A stretch of DNA of 55,747 nt from JBBFMJ01 sp037441225 (GTDB lineage: Bacteria > Acidobacteriota > Thermoanaerobaculia > UBA2201), in the NCBI GenBank assembly GCA_037441225.1, contig JBBISU010000018.1:1-55747 (forward strand), read 5' to 3'. Positions 33,995 through 43,534 of this stretch are shown here, piece after piece. The notes below the pieces were generated by a model. That model made no database searches. It saw nothing but the letters and a program-made list of their open reading frames with translations, and had not been told where the DNA came from. A program made the position numbers and the translations under genes. Position 1 is the first letter of the stretch; each line of letters opens with the position of its first letter.

Positions 33995-35461
33995 ATGAAA
34001 AAATTATTAAGTTTTATTTCAATCCTTTTAATCACTTCTATCATTTTTTCCAATTTAGGAAAATATGAAGGATGGGAAAAGACATTTGTTCAGCATCTTT
34101 TAACTAAAAAGGAATTAAAGGAATTCAAAAAACTGAAAACAGAAAAAGAAGCAGAAGATTTTGTTGCCCTTTTTTGGGCAAAAAGGGACCCAACACCAGG
34201 GACACCAAGAAATGAATTTAAAGAAAGATGCGAAATGCTTGTAAAAATTGCAGACAAGGAATATTCAACCGAAAAGGTTTTAGGTTCTATGACCGATAGA
34301 GGAAAAGTACTTTTGCTTTTAGGTCCGCCTTATGCAAGAAAAGAAGTTGCTTATTCAGACTCTGAAGGAAACCTTAAAGGAGAAGGAGTAAATATGACTG
34401 ATAGCCAAAAAGCATTCATTTATGGGAAAATGGATGTTTGGCAGTACAGAAAAGAACAACTTGAAAGATTACCTTTTCAGCTTCCCTGGCAGGAATTGAT
34501 AGTAGAATTTAAAAAAGAAGAAGGACAAAAGGATTTTTATCTAAATAGAAATTTACCAAATGTTTTAAAAGCAATTGCACAAGCACAAGAGGGATGGGTG
34601 AAATCGCCTGACTTAAAGGAAGTGCCTGAATGGGCAAAGACAATGGGAATTTCTCCTTTTGTAATACTTGCAGAAAAAATTTTAAAAGGCGAAGAGCCAT
34701 TAAAAAAAGATACAGCTCTTACAACTTATGGAATTTTCTATGACAGCAACAATCAAACCTATGGCTCAAGCATTGTTGTCTTTGATGAAAATTCTCCAAT
34801 AAAGGATCAAAAGGAAGTAAATGTATTTTTTAAAATTATTGACAACAATCAAAATGAGGTATTAAAAATAGAAGATAAAGTTGCCCCGCAACAAACCATA
34901 AGAGGGTATTATCTGGATCGTTCTTTTTTAATAAATGAAGGAAATTATAAACTTTTGCAAATTGTTGGAAAAGATGATTCATCTGTTCTTTATTCAAATT
35001 TAATTGACATAGCAGTTCCCAATTTCAATGATTTAAGTCAGGAAGGTTTCTGGTTTGCCCTTTCTTCTGATGTAAAACCCTTACAAACCTCTTATTATGA
35101 AAATGATCCTTTCGTCTTTGGTGGAGTAAAAATAATTCCAAAACTTGATTCTGTTTTTAAAAAAGAAGATGATTTTTGGTACTTTTATAACTTATTCCAT
35201 CCCTCTTTAGACCCTGAAACCCAAAAGCCAAAAGTAACAGAAAAAATTGAAATTTATAAAGATGGAAAAATATTTAGGCAATCAAAGGAAGTTGAACCTG
35301 AGCTTTCTGTCTTATCTGAAGGAAGATATGCTTCTGGAAAGGCATATAATATTGGGCAAGATTTAAGATTAGTTGAAGGAAATTATAAATTTAAATTAAT
35401 AATTAAGGATTTAATTTCAAATAAATCTTTTAGCAAGGAAATAGATTTTAAAGTTGAATAA
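33995..35461 (+). CDS. Exported GWxTD-domain protein
   Basis: 488 aa. The start at 33995 is supported by AAAGGAG and a signal peptide (MKKLLSFISILLITSIIFS); an earlier in-frame ATG at 33938 overlaps the promoter. The GWxTD domain (about 25-190) shows FVALFWAKRDPTPGTPRNEF, SMTDRGKVLLLLGPP and WQYRKEQLE. The remainder is beta-rich and Ig-like. The domain occurs in Acidobacteriota, Bacteroidota and relatives, and its function is unknown. It is followed immediately by ribBA. Confidence 0.87.
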   Translation: MKKLLSFISILLITSIIFSNLGKYEGWEKTFVQHLLTKKELKEFKKLKTEKEAEDFVALFWAKRDPTPGTPRNEFKERCEMLVKIADKEYSTEKVLGSMTDRGKVLLLLGPPYARKEVAYSDSEGNLKGEGVNMTDSQKAFIYGKMDVWQYRKEQLERLPFQLPWQELIVEFKKEEGQKDFYLNRNLPNVLKAIAQAQEGWVKSPDLKEVPEWAKTMGISPFVILAEKILKGEEPLKKDTALTTYGIFYDSNNQTYGSSIVVFDENSPIKDQKEVNVFFKIIDNNQNEVLKIEDKVAPQQTIRGYYLDRSFLINEGNYKLLQIVGKDDSSVLYSNLIDIAVPNFNDLSQEGFWFALSSDVKPLQTSYYENDPFVFGGVKIIPKLDSVFKKEDDFWYFYNLFHPSLDPETQKPKVTEKIEIYKDGKIFRQSKEVEPELSVLSEGRYASGKAYNIGQDLRLVEGNYKFKLIIKDLISNKSFSKEIDFKVE

Positions 35462-35462
35462 T

Positions 35463-36668
35463 ATGGTTTTTGCTTCTGTTGAAGAAATAATACAAGAATT
35501 AAAAAAAGGAAAAGGAATAATAATTGTAGATGATGAAGATAGGGAAAATGAGGGGGATGTCTGCTATGCTGCTGAATTTATAACCCCAGAAAAGATAAAT
35601 TTTATGGCAAGGTATGCAAGGGGCTTGATATGCCTTTCTTTGACAGAAGAAAGGTGCGATGAACTTCAACTTCCTTTAATGGTTCAAGACAATACATCCT
35701 TGCATCAAACTGCTTTTTGCGTTTCAATTGAAGCAAGGGGCAAAACAACAACAGGCATATCTGCAAAAGACAGAGCTGAAACAATTTTAACTGCTATAAA
35801 TCCTAAAACAAAGCCAGAAGATCTTTTAAGACCAGGCCATGTTTTTCCTTTGAGAGCAAAAAAAGGTGGCGTTTTGAAAAGAGCAGGCCACACAGAAGCT
35901 ATAATTGATCTTTTAAAGATAGGAGGACTTTATCCAGCAGGAGTTATTTGTGAAATTATAAAAGATGATGGAACAATGGCACGCTTACCAGACCTTGAAA
36001 ATTTTGCAAAGATTCATAATATGAAAATTATATCTGTTGAAGAAATTATAAAATATAGGATGAATAATGAAAGGATAATTGAAAGGGTTGCCAGTCCCAA
36101 TCTTCCAACGGTATATGGGGAATTTAAAATAATTGCTTATGAAGCTCCAATTACAGGTGAAAAGCATATTGCTCTTGTCCTTGGAGAGATAAAAGAAGAG
36201 GATGTTGTATTAGTAAGAGTACATAGCCAATGCTTAACAGGAGATTTGTTTGGTTCTTTAAAATGTGATTGTGGAGCTCAACTTCAAAAAAGTTTAGAGA
36301 TGATAGCAAAGGAAGGAAAAGGAGTTCTTGTCTATCTATTACAGGAAGGAAGAGGAATTGGTCTTTTTAATAAATTAAAGGCATACGAATTACAAGATAG
36401 ATTAGGCCATGATACTGTGGAAGCAAATGAAAAATTAGGTTTCCCTGCAGATAAAAGAGATTATGGAATTGGAGCACAAATTTTAAGGGACTTGAATGTA
36501 AGAAAAATGCGCCTTTTAACGAACAATCCACAAAAATATGTTGCCTTATCTGGTTATGGGCTTGAAATTGTTGAAAGAGTTCCTATTGAAATACCACCAA
36601 ATGAAATTTCGAAAAAATATTTAGAAACAAAAAAGAAAAAATTAGGACATCTATTGAATTTGGTTTGA
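35463..36668 (+). CDS. ribBA: Bifunctional DHBP synthase / GTP cyclohydrolase II
   Basis: 401 aa from the ATG at 35463; a TTG nine nt upstream overlaps the previous stop and is unlikely. The N-terminal half makes 3,4-dihydroxybutanone phosphate (DDEDRENEGD acidic loop at 23-32, RPGHVFPLRA). The C-terminal half opens GTP (VRVHSQCLTGDLFGS with KCDCG zinc ligands, QEGRGIG, DKRDYGIGAQIL). Both feed riboflavin synthesis. No FMN riboswitch fits in the 1-nt gap after the GWxTD gene, so it is read from the upstream promoter. Confidence 0.96.
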   Translation: MVFASVEEIIQELKKGKGIIIVDDEDRENEGDVCYAAEFITPEKINFMARYARGLICLSLTEERCDELQLPLMVQDNTSLHQTAFCVSIEARGKTTTGISAKDRAETILTAINPKTKPEDLLRPGHVFPLRAKKGGVLKRAGHTEAIIDLLKIGGLYPAGVICEIIKDDGTMARLPDLENFAKIHNMKIISVEEIIKYRMNNERIIERVASPNLPTVYGEFKIIAYEAPITGEKHIALVLGEIKEEDVVLVRVHSQCLTGDLFGSLKCDCGAQLQKSLEMIAKEGKGVLVYLLQEGRGIGLFNKLKAYELQDRLGHDTVEANEKLGFPADKRDYGIGAQILRDLNVRKMRLLTNNPQKYVALSGYGLEIVERVPIEIPPNEISKKYLETKKKKLGHLLNLV

Positions 36669-36670
36669 AT

Positions 36671-36699
36671 TTGAAAGAATTATTATAAATTGATATAAT
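36671..36699 (+). promoter_or_regulatory. Promoter of the M23 peptidase gene, leaderless
   Basis: TTGAAA (36671-36676), 17 nt, TATAAT (36694-36699), then exactly 6 nt to the ATG at 36706. It begins 3 nt after the ribBA stop. Confidence 0.7.
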
Positions 36700-36705
36700 A
36701 ATTTA

Positions 36706-37716
36706 ATGATTGAAATACAAATACATCCAAGTGACATTCGAAAAAAAGTCAGGTTCTATTTCATAAGTTCAAAGAAACTTAAAATTATAGGATTCTTATC
36801 TTTTTTAACAATATTACTCTTTTCAATTGCAATAATAATGACCCCTACTTCTTATCTTAAAGAAGTAACTAAAAATTACTACAAATATGAAAAAAAAATA
36901 AATAATCAATTAAAAAATGAAATTCAAAAACTTATAGCTTTTTACTCAAGGGATGAAAAAAAGTTATTAAAATTAAGGGAAAAATATGAACACCTTTACT
37001 TTTTATATGGAATACCTTTTGCTTCAAAAGGATTAGGTGGCACAGATATTGTTGATATACCAAAAGACAAAGCCACTGAAAACCTTCTGCCAATTTATTA
37101 TGAAAGAGTTTCGGAACTATTAAATGTTTCTGAAAAACTATATGAAGAAATCTCAATTTACGATGAGAAATATAAATCCCTTTCTCTTTACACCCCCTCT
37201 ATATCTCCTTTGCCTTATGGCACTTACATTTTAACTTCTGTTTTTGGACAAAGAATAAATCCTTTTACAAATAAAACAGAGTTTCATCAAGGGATTGATT
37301 TTTCTTGCCCTGAAGGCACGCCTGTTTTTGCAACTGCCTATGGAAAAGTAACTTATTCAGGAAGGTATCCTCTTTCTTCAAATGTAAGCTGGTGGAGATA
37401 TGGAAACATAGTTGTTATAAATCACAATAACAGCTTTATAACAATTTACGCTCATTTAAGTAAGGTCTTTGTAAAAAGAGGAGATAATATTAAAAGGGGT
37501 CAAAAAATTGCTGAAACAGGAAATACTGGCTGGAGTACAAGACCCCATCTCCATTATGAAGTAAGGAGTGGAAATTTATCAGATGATTATATTTGCATTG
37601 ATCCAAGGATTTATATACTTGATTTAGAATGGAAGGAAATGGATGATATATTAAAAAAAGCCAAAAATAATGTAGGAAAGGATTTCGAACCCCTCCCAAA
37701 TCCCTTTAAAAATTAA
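36706..37716 (+). CDS. Membrane-anchored M23 (LytM) peptidase
   Basis: 336 aa. One transmembrane helix (about 26-46) is followed by a periplasmic coiled coil (50-160) and a LytM domain (about 170-310). The zinc ligands are His194 and Asp198 (FHQGIDF) and His283, with His250 and His281 also in place (HLHYEV), so the site looks intact. It probably cuts peptidoglycan cross-links or supports amidases. The downstream Cys-rich membrane gene follows after 1 nt. Confidence 0.92.
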   Translation: MIEIQIHPSDIRKKVRFYFISSKKLKIIGFLSFLTILLFSIAIIMTPTSYLKEVTKNYYKYEKKINNQLKNEIQKLIAFYSRDEKKLLKLREKYEHLYFLYGIPFASKGLGGTDIVDIPKDKATENLLPIYYERVSELLNVSEKLYEEISIYDEKYKSLSLYTPSISPLPYGTYILTSVFGQRINPFTNKTEFHQGIDFSCPEGTPVFATAYGKVTYSGRYPLSSNVSWWRYGNIVVINHNNSFITIYAHLSKVFVKRGDNIKRGQKIAETGNTGWSTRPHLHYEVRSGNLSDDYICIDPRIYILDLEWKEMDDILKKAKNNVGKDFEPLPNPFKN

Positions 37717-37717
37717 A

Positions 37718-38137
37718 ATGCAATGTTCTTTATGCAAAAAAAATTTAAAGGAGAAAGAAGATGTTGGAGCTTTTTGTAATTCCTGTGGAAAGTTTTTTTG
37801 TTCAAATTGCTATTATCTTTTAGAAATTGAAGGGATAAAAGAAATCTTTTGCAAGTTTTGCAAAAACAAAAAAAATCAAAAAATTCCTTTAATTATATTT
37901 TTTTACCCTTTTATTTCCTATTTATTTTTTTTTCTTTTTTATTTTTCTATAAAAGATTATGTTGGGAAAAACCTTTTGATCTTTTTTTCTTTACCTTTAA
38001 TTTCCCTTATTCCCTTTTATATTGATTTTAAAACAAGAACTCCTTTCAATCCCTCTTTTTTTATCTATTTTCTTTTATATTTATTTAGCTTAATCCCCTG
38101 GCTTTATTCTGCCCTTAATTTAATTAAATTGTATTAA
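37718..38137 (+). CDS. Cys-rich zinc-finger membrane protein
   Basis: 139 aa. Residues 1-50 carry four CxxC pairs (CSLC, CNSC, CSNC, CKFC) in a B-box/RING-like spacing. Then three to four hydrophobic helices fill 55-139. I recognise no family. It is co-transcribed with the M23 peptidase, so an envelope-related role is possible. The end converges with the MFS gene 34 bp away. Confidence 0.7.
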   Translation: MQCSLCKKNLKEKEDVGAFCNSCGKFFCSNCYYLLEIEGIKEIFCKFCKNKKNQKIPLIIFFYPFISYLFFFLFYFSIKDYVGKNLLIFFSLPLISLIPFYIDFKTRTPFNPSFFIYFLLYLFSLIPWLYSALNLIKLY

Positions 38138-38171
38138 CAAAAGAAATGCAATTGAGGATAAATTCTTTGAG

Positions 38172-39374
38172 TTAATTTTTATAACTTCCTACTGCTTTTG
38201 ATAAAAATCCGGGGATTGCTGTGGAAGCAGCTAATATTGAAATAAAAAGATAAATCCAATTCATTTCAAGATATCTTGCTACAATTCCAGTAATAATTGA
38301 TGAAAGACCAGCACCTCCTATAACTGCAAATTGAAAAAGCCCGAACACTCTTCCCCAATACTTTTCTGGAACATAAGATTGTATCAAAGTTGTTCTTGAA
38401 ACAGTCACCATTGGTATAAAGATTGAGTGAAAAAAAATTGTAATCAAGGCAAGTTCAAAATTTTTAATAAAAAATAATGGAAGATATGTTATTCCATCTA
38501 AAAATATGCCTATCATTAGAAGTTTTGAAAAGGAATAATTTTTTCCAAGATAAATGATCAAAGGTGCTCCAAATATTGCACCACCAGCAAAGGCAGATTC
38601 CAAAAAAGCATAATGGAAAACCTCTTTTTTTAATATATTTTTTACATAAATTGGAACACCTACAACAGCAGGCCCCATCAAAATTAAATTATCCAAAAAT
38701 GTAATAATTAAAATTATTTTAATTAAAGGATCCTTAAAGGCATATTTTAAACCCTCTTTAAAAGATAAAAAAACATTTTCTAAATTTTTCTTTCCCCTTT
38801 TTTCCTTTTTTATATTGAAAACAAATAAAAAGGAAATTAAAAAAGTCATTGCATCAATTGAAAATAAATTTATAACTTTAATATAATTTAATAAAATACC
38901 TGCAAAAGCAGGACCTAAAAGAGAAGCCAGTTGCCAGGAGACCTGAATGAGTCCATTGGCATGGGAAAGTTTTTCTTTTGGAACAAGTTGTGGTATCAAA
39001 GAATCCCTTGAAGGGTAAAATATACTTGAAAAACTTTCAATCGTAAAAGTTATTAGACCAATTAAAATTAAAGAAAAAATATCCATTGAAAAAAAATAAA
39101 AAATAAGCATAACTAATATAAACCTAATGAAATCAGAAGCAAGCATTATATTTTTCTTTAAAAATCTGTCTGTTAATATTCCACCAGGAATTGTAAAGAA
39201 AAGATAAGGAAGAAAGTTTAAAGAACCAAAGAGTCCAGTGATGCTTGTGGAATTTGTTTTATCTAATATAAGCCATAGTAAAGCAATATAATAAATAGAA
39301 TCCCCTGCTTGAGATAAAACTTGACCAAAAAATAATAAACCAATGTCTTTATTAATAAATATTTTTTTAATCAA
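38172..39374 (-). CDS. Major facilitator superfamily transporter (MFS_3/EntS-like)
   Basis: 400 aa with about twelve hydrophobic helices. The loop after helix 2 (GGILTDRFLKKNIMLASDFIR) is the MFS signature in the branch of EntS and macrolide-type exporters, and LIPQLVPKEKLSHANGL is typical. It overlaps the phosphatase gene by 4 nt and ends the Trm112-xse operon. Substrate unknown; export of a small molecule is likely. Confidence 0.88.
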   Translation of the reverse strand: MIKKIFINKDIGLLFFGQVLSQAGDSIYYIALLWLILDKTNSTSITGLFGSLNFLPYLFFTIPGGILTDRFLKKNIMLASDFIRFILVMLIFYFFSMDIFSLILIGLITFTIESFSSIFYPSRDSLIPQLVPKEKLSHANGLIQVSWQLASLLGPAFAGILLNYIKVINLFSIDAMTFLISFLFVFNIKKEKRGKKNLENVFLSFKEGLKYAFKDPLIKIILIITFLDNLILMGPAVVGVPIYVKNILKKEVFHYAFLESAFAGGAIFGAPLIIYLGKNYSFSKLLMIGIFLDGITYLPLFFIKNFELALITIFFHSIFIPMVTVSRTTLIQSYVPEKYWGRVFGLFQFAVIGGAGLSSIITGIVARYLEMNWIYLFISILAASTAIPGFLSKAVGSYKN

Positions 39375-40327
39375 TATATTTTAAAACAATAAAATTCTGG
39401 GGCTTTTCCATAATAATAAAACCAATTTACATTTTCATCTACCATATCAATTGCTAAAAAATAAAAACCTTCATCTCTTGGTGGTTTGAAGGAAAATTCA
39501 AAGACCCTTTCCTCTTCGGGATAAATTTTTCCTTCTTCTATACCAGCCCTAACAATATCAATCCCCTTTCCTTCATTTTCATAAAAATAATCTTCCAAAT
39601 CCTCTGGCAATTCTTTAAAAGGACCAAAAATCTTTGCACCAAGGCGAATCCCTTCTTTTAAATTATTCTTTAAAATCCATATTTTTTTACTTTCATTTAT
39701 CACATTCACCTTAAAAATTAAAAACTCTTTATCCTTTGAAATCTCTTGATTTTTTTCAAAAAATAAACTATATTTGAAATCTTCTGGTATATATTCCTTT
39801 TCAATAAAATATTTTAAATTCTTTGAATTCTCTACAATATTTTTTTCTTTTAAAAAGCTTTTATAGGATTCAAAAAAACTCCATATCTTTGCTTCTTTAT
39901 AAAATCTTTTACCTAAATCTTTATCTTTTAAATTCATAAGAAGTTTTGCAAAAAAATAAGACCTATCATATCCATCTCTACAATGGATTAAAACTGGATA
40001 TTTAATTTCTTCAAAAATCTTTAAAAATTTTAATGCCTCCCATCTTGGGAAGTCCTTGTCTTTTGAAAGCTTAAGGTTAAAAAATAAGATATTTTTTTCT
40101 TCTAAAAAATCTCTTTCTTCTTCAAACCATCTTTTGCCTTCATTTTCACCTCTTAAATTTATTACAGATTTAATTTTGTATTTATTAATAAACTTTAATA
40201 ATTTCTTTTTGGTTGGCTGAGAAGATAAATAAATTTCCTCACTTAAAATTTTTTTTGGTTCCCTATTGTAAAAATTAAAAACCAATAAAAAGAGACATAA
40301 AAATATTAAAATTTTAATTATCTTCAT
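39371..40327 (-). CDS. Membrane-anchored dual-specificity-type phosphatase
   Basis: 318 aa. One N-terminal membrane helix or signal (4-20) is followed by a cysteine-phosphatase domain (about 28-150) with IYLSSQPTKKKL, SVINLRGE and the catalytic loop HCRDGYDRS (Cys116, Arg122), i.e. HCX5R. A C-terminal ~140-residue beta-rich domain is unassigned. The active site probably lies outside the cytoplasm if the helix is N-in. Possible substrates include phosphoproteins, lipids and polysaccharide intermediates. It overlaps xseB by 14 nt. Confidence 0.8.
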   Translation of the reverse strand: MKIIKILIFLCLFLLVFNFYNREPKKILSEEIYLSSQPTKKKLLKFINKYKIKSVINLRGENEGKRWFEEERDFLEEKNILFFNLKLSKDKDFPRWEALKFLKIFEEIKYPVLIHCRDGYDRSYFFAKLLMNLKDKDLGKRFYKEAKIWSFFESYKSFLKEKNIVENSKNLKYFIEKEYIPEDFKYSLFFEKNQEISKDKEFLIFKVNVINESKKIWILKNNLKEGIRLGAKIFGPFKELPEDLEDYFYENEGKGIDIVRAGIEEGKIYPEEERVFEFSFKPPRDEGFYFLAIDMVDENVNWFYYYGKAPEFYCFKIY

Positions 40328-40547
40328 TATTTTGCGCTTCTTCTCTTTTTTTCATTATTGTTTCAACTTTTTTTTCCACTTCTTCTAATTTTTTTTGACA
40401 AAAACTTACAAGTTCCATACCTTCTTCAAAAATTTTAACTGATTCTTCTAAGGGAATTTCTCCTTCATCTAATTTTTCAACAATTTCTTCTAATCTTTTT
40501 ATTGCTGCTTCAAAAGTCAGGGTTCCTCTTTTTTTATTATCTGGCAT
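40314..40547 (-). CDS. xseB: Exodeoxyribonuclease VII small subunit
   Basis: 77 aa, the usual size. LTFEAAIKRLEEIVEKLDEGEIPLEES and the following LVSFCQKKLEEVE are diagnostic of XseB. It combines with XseA to degrade single-stranded DNA. Its start lies inside xseA (31-nt overlap). Confidence 0.95.
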   Translation of the reverse strand: MPDNKKRGTLTFEAAIKRLEEIVEKLDEGEIPLEESVKIFEEGMELVSFCQKKLEEVEKKVETIMKKREEAQNNEDN

Positions 40548-41833
40548 AATAACCTCCCTTTATAAAGCTCACCTTCTATATTATCTCCTATGTTTGTTTC
40601 ATTACTTTCTCTTATAATATTTCCATTTTTCCTTATAATAGAAAAGCCACGCTTTAGTGTTCTCTTTAAATTTAAATGCATAAGCCCTACTTTTAAATCC
40701 TCTACTTTTTCTTTTTTTTGTCTCAAGAGATATTTTATATTTTTTAACTTTACTTCCAAACTTGATAGTTTTCCTTTATGATAAAGAGTAAAAGTATAAA
40801 TCTTTTTTGAAAAATTATAATTTATGGTTTTTAATTTTTCCTTTTCCTTATTTAGAAATTTAAACTTTCCTTCTTTAAATCTAAATACAAGAAAATTTAA
40901 CCTCTCTTTAAATTCCTTTAAAATATTAGAAAGGTTTTTAAAACTAAAAATTGCCTTATAATTATTTAATTTTAATTTTCCTCTTTCAAGCTTATTAATC
41001 AAAAAATAATTAATTTCTTCTTCATAATTTATTATTTTCTCATAGACACCATCTAATTGGTTTTTAATAATCCTTGCTGCATCTGTTGGGGTTGCAGCCC
41101 TTATATCTGCTACCAGGTCACACAAAGTTACATCAACTTCATGCCCAACAGCAGACAAGACTGGAATTGGAAATTTATAAATACTTCTAACTAAAAATTC
41201 TTCATTAAAGGGCATTAAATCTTCAAAGGATCCACCGCCCCTTGTAATAACAACCAGATCAATACTTTCCTTTTTGAAATATTCAAGCCCTTCAATTATT
41301 TGATTTGCAGCATCCTTTCCTTGCATCAAGGAAGGAAAAACTTTTATAAAAATGTTTACCTTGCATTCATCCAATATTTTTAAAAAATCCCTTATTGCTG
41401 CTCCCTCTGGTGATGTAATAACACCAATTCTTTGGGGTAGCATTGGCAAGGGCTTTTTCTTTCTTTCGTCAAACAAACCTTCCTCTTGCAATTTTTTCTT
41501 CCTTTGTTCTAAGGCAAGCTTTAAAGCTCCAATTCCAGAAGGTTCAATCTTCCTTGCTTCCATTTGAAAATTCCCTGTGGGGGGATAAATTGTAAGAACA
41601 CCTGTTACAATAAAAATTCTTCCTTCTTCTATTTTAAAAGGCAGTTTATAAACAATATTAGACCAGACAACAATTTTGATTAAAGCTTTTTCATCCTTTA
41701 AAGAAAAATAAAGGTGGCCCTTTTGTGAATATTTTACTTCTGATGCTTCCCCTTCAACAGAAATCAAACCATAAGTATCTTCTAAGAGCCATTTAATTTC
41801 TTCCAAAAGTTCAGATACCTTATATATTTTCAT
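40517..41833 (-). CDS. xseA: Exodeoxyribonuclease VII large subunit
   Basis: 438 aa. The N-terminal OB fold (YKVSELLEEIKWLLEDTYG, VEGEASEVKYSQKGHLYFSLKDE) is followed by the catalytic domain with PQRIGVITSPEGAAIRD, VVITRGGGSFEDLMPFNEE and SAVGHEVDVTLCDLVADIRA. A long coiled coil forms the C-terminus. Overlaps with xseB (31 nt) and the upstream ligase (14 nt) show tight coupling. Confidence 0.96.
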   Translation of the reverse strand: MKIYKVSELLEEIKWLLEDTYGLISVEGEASEVKYSQKGHLYFSLKDEKALIKIVVWSNIVYKLPFKIEEGRIFIVTGVLTIYPPTGNFQMEARKIEPSGIGALKLALEQRKKKLQEEGLFDERKKKPLPMLPQRIGVITSPEGAAIRDFLKILDECKVNIFIKVFPSLMQGKDAANQIIEGLEYFKKESIDLVVITRGGGSFEDLMPFNEEFLVRSIYKFPIPVLSAVGHEVDVTLCDLVADIRAATPTDAARIIKNQLDGVYEKIINYEEEINYFLINKLERGKLKLNNYKAIFSFKNLSNILKEFKERLNFLVFRFKEGKFKFLNKEKEKLKTINYNFSKKIYTFTLYHKGKLSSLEVKLKNIKYLLRQKKEKVEDLKVGLMHLNLKRTLKRGFSIIRKNGNIIRESNETNIGDNIEGELYKGRLLCQIIKKEEP

Positions 41834-42938
41834 CTGCCTCTCTCCAAATATTAGATGAAAGGAGTGTTAGCCATAAAATTTCAGTATCACCAAAATTAAA
41901 TTCAAAAAAGCCAGCAACTGAAATTCCTAAAACTGACAAAAAGGTTGCAAGTCCACGCCAATTATTTCTTCTTTTATAACCATTAATTAAAGAAGAAATT
42001 ATAAAACCAAAATATGAAATTAAAGCAAATATACCTCTTTCTGGAAGGATTTGAAATAAATTACTATGAAAATGTGGAATTCTATACCTTATAGCATTTT
42101 CTTCCCTGAAAAATATATAATCCTTTTGAGGAATACCAAGCCCAAAACCCGTTATTGGTTTTTTTAAAAAAATATTAAATGATGCTTTCCACATCTTTAC
42201 TCTGTCAATATTTGTTTTATCTTTTAAATCAAAAATAGATTTAGCCCTTTTTCCAATTTGTGTGGGAAATATCAAAATTAAGATTAAAGGTATTAAAAAT
42301 AAGAAAATTAAATATTTTTTTTTAAAAAATAATAGTAAAAAAAATAAAACTGAAAAAAGCCCAATCCAGGCATTCCTTGTCAAACTCAAAAAAATTGGTG
42401 GAATTGTTAAAAAGGCCCCAAAAATTGTAAATTTCTTATATTTCTTGTTTTCTGAAAAAAAAGAATAAGAAATTAAAATGGCAAAATAAATAAGCAAAAT
42501 ACCAGTATATGTCATATAATGGCTTTGAAGAGAATGTATCCTGTAATTTTTATCCTCTAAACCTTTTATAAAAAATTCAATTATTCCATAGGAAGATAAA
42601 AATAAAGAAGGGATTAGGAAAGCAAAAATTAAATTTTCATTCTTCAATTTCTTTGAAAAATAAACTAAAGATAAAAAATAAATTAAAAAATTTAAAATTT
42701 CTTTTCCTTCAAAGAGAGAATGATAAAAGTCCTGAGAAAAAACAATTGAAAAAAGGGAAAAAATAATATATAAAATTAAAAAAGAAGTTTGAAAGTCAAT
42801 TGATGAAATTTTTTCTTTAAATATTATGAATAAAAAAAAAGTTAAAAATAAAAAAATATTTCCTAAGGCAATAAAGGGAAGAGAAACAATTGTTAGGAAA
42901 AAAAATAAATCAAGTTTTTTATTAAGGAGTAAAAGCAT
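41820..42938 (-). CDS. O-antigen ligase / polymerase family membrane protein
   Basis: 372 aa with about ten or eleven hydrophobic helices. The Wzy_C/WaaL region is marked by SLTRNAWIGL and by the large loop with FLKKPITGFGLGIP and HFHSNLFQILPERGI, which contains the conserved His. Such proteins ligate or polymerise undecaprenyl-linked glycans outside the inner membrane. No glycosyltransferases adjoin it. It is placed between Trm112 and xseA by overlaps of 17 and 14 nt. Confidence 0.85.
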   Translation of the reverse strand: MLLLLNKKLDLFFFLTIVSLPFIALGNIFLFLTFFLFIIFKEKISSIDFQTSFLILYIIFSLFSIVFSQDFYHSLFEGKEILNFLIYFLSLVYFSKKLKNENLIFAFLIPSLFLSSYGIIEFFIKGLEDKNYRIHSLQSHYMTYTGILLIYFAILISYSFFSENKKYKKFTIFGAFLTIPPIFLSLTRNAWIGLFSVLFFLLLFFKKKYLIFLFLIPLILILIFPTQIGKRAKSIFDLKDKTNIDRVKMWKASFNIFLKKPITGFGLGIPQKDYIFFREENAIRYRIPHFHSNLFQILPERGIFALISYFGFIISSLINGYKRRNNWRGLATFLSVLGISVAGFFEFNFGDTEILWLTLLSSNIWREADENI

Positions 42939-43158
42939 CTTCTATTAGCATAACTGGTATATCTGAGACAATTGGATAAACCCTCCTGCATTCAATACAT
43001 TGAAGACCTTCTTCAACAATAATTTTTTCATCAGGAAGCCGTTCTTGAAATTTTTTTGCAATCTCTTCTGCTTTTTTTTCTTCAATCTTTACCAATTCTA
43101 GATCCTTTTTACATAAAGGACAGGCAAGGATTTCTAATAACTCTTTATCAATAGCCAT
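42922..43158 (-). CDS. Trm112 family protein
   Basis: 78 aa. LLEILACPLCKKDLE at the N-terminus and LQCIECRRVYPIVSDIPVML at the C-terminus are the Trm112 pattern with two CxxC pairs. The insert between them is longer than in short YcaR-type members. Trm112 proteins activate methyltransferases in eukaryotes and archaea; the bacterial role is less clear. It heads the operon, with AAAGGAGA before the ATG. Confidence 0.9.
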   Translation of the reverse strand: MAIDKELLEILACPLCKKDLELVKIEEKKAEEIAKKFQERLPDEKIIVEEGLQCIECRRVYPIVSDIPVMLIEDAFTP

Positions 43159-43186
43159 AAATTCTCCTTTTAAATTTTATGCTTTT

Positions 43187-43192
43187 ATTATA
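43187..43192 (-). promoter_or_regulatory. -10 element of the Trm112-MFS operon
   Basis: TATAAT on the minus strand, 28 nt before the Trm112 ATG, with a leader containing AAAGGAGA. The -35 is weak. This operon is therefore led by a normal Shine-Dalgarno site. Confidence 0.45.
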
Positions 43193-43534
43193 TCAAATTT
43201 TTAATTAAAAAATCCCTTTAATTTCTGATTAAAAATTTAAATTAACAATTTTTGTTAAAATCTTTGTGGAAAAAATTGTTAAAAAATTACCTAACTAACG
43301 GATAATTGATATACTTCAATAACTCCTTACAATTATTTGTGCTTTTCATAACTTATGGAAAATTGGGAAAATTTGAAAACAAGTGAAATTATTTTTTCAA
43401 AAAAAGAAAATCAAAAAAAATTTCTTAAAAGATTATGTTTTTTTAATTTAGTTATCATTTGGATTTGCCAAAGTGAGATCTCCTGCAAGTGATTGCTAAT
43501 GTTTTTTTATTTTAACCAACAAAAATAAAATTTT
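43193..43534. other. AT-rich intergenic region
   Basis: About 340 bp with no plausible gene. It holds AACAATTTTT/AAAAATTGTT inverted copies around 43246-43280, one DnaA-box-like nonamer (TTTTCCACA on minus, 43265-43273) and a poor second copy (TTTTCCATA) near 43353. Nothing else is recognisable. Single boxes of this sort are expected by chance in AT-rich DNA. Confidence 0.5.

Noticed and set aside
43160..43534. Possible replication origin
   Set aside because: One TTTTCCACA nonamer and one poor copy in AT-rich DNA are not a DnaA-box cluster, and dnaA, dnaN, gidA and similar neighbours are absent.
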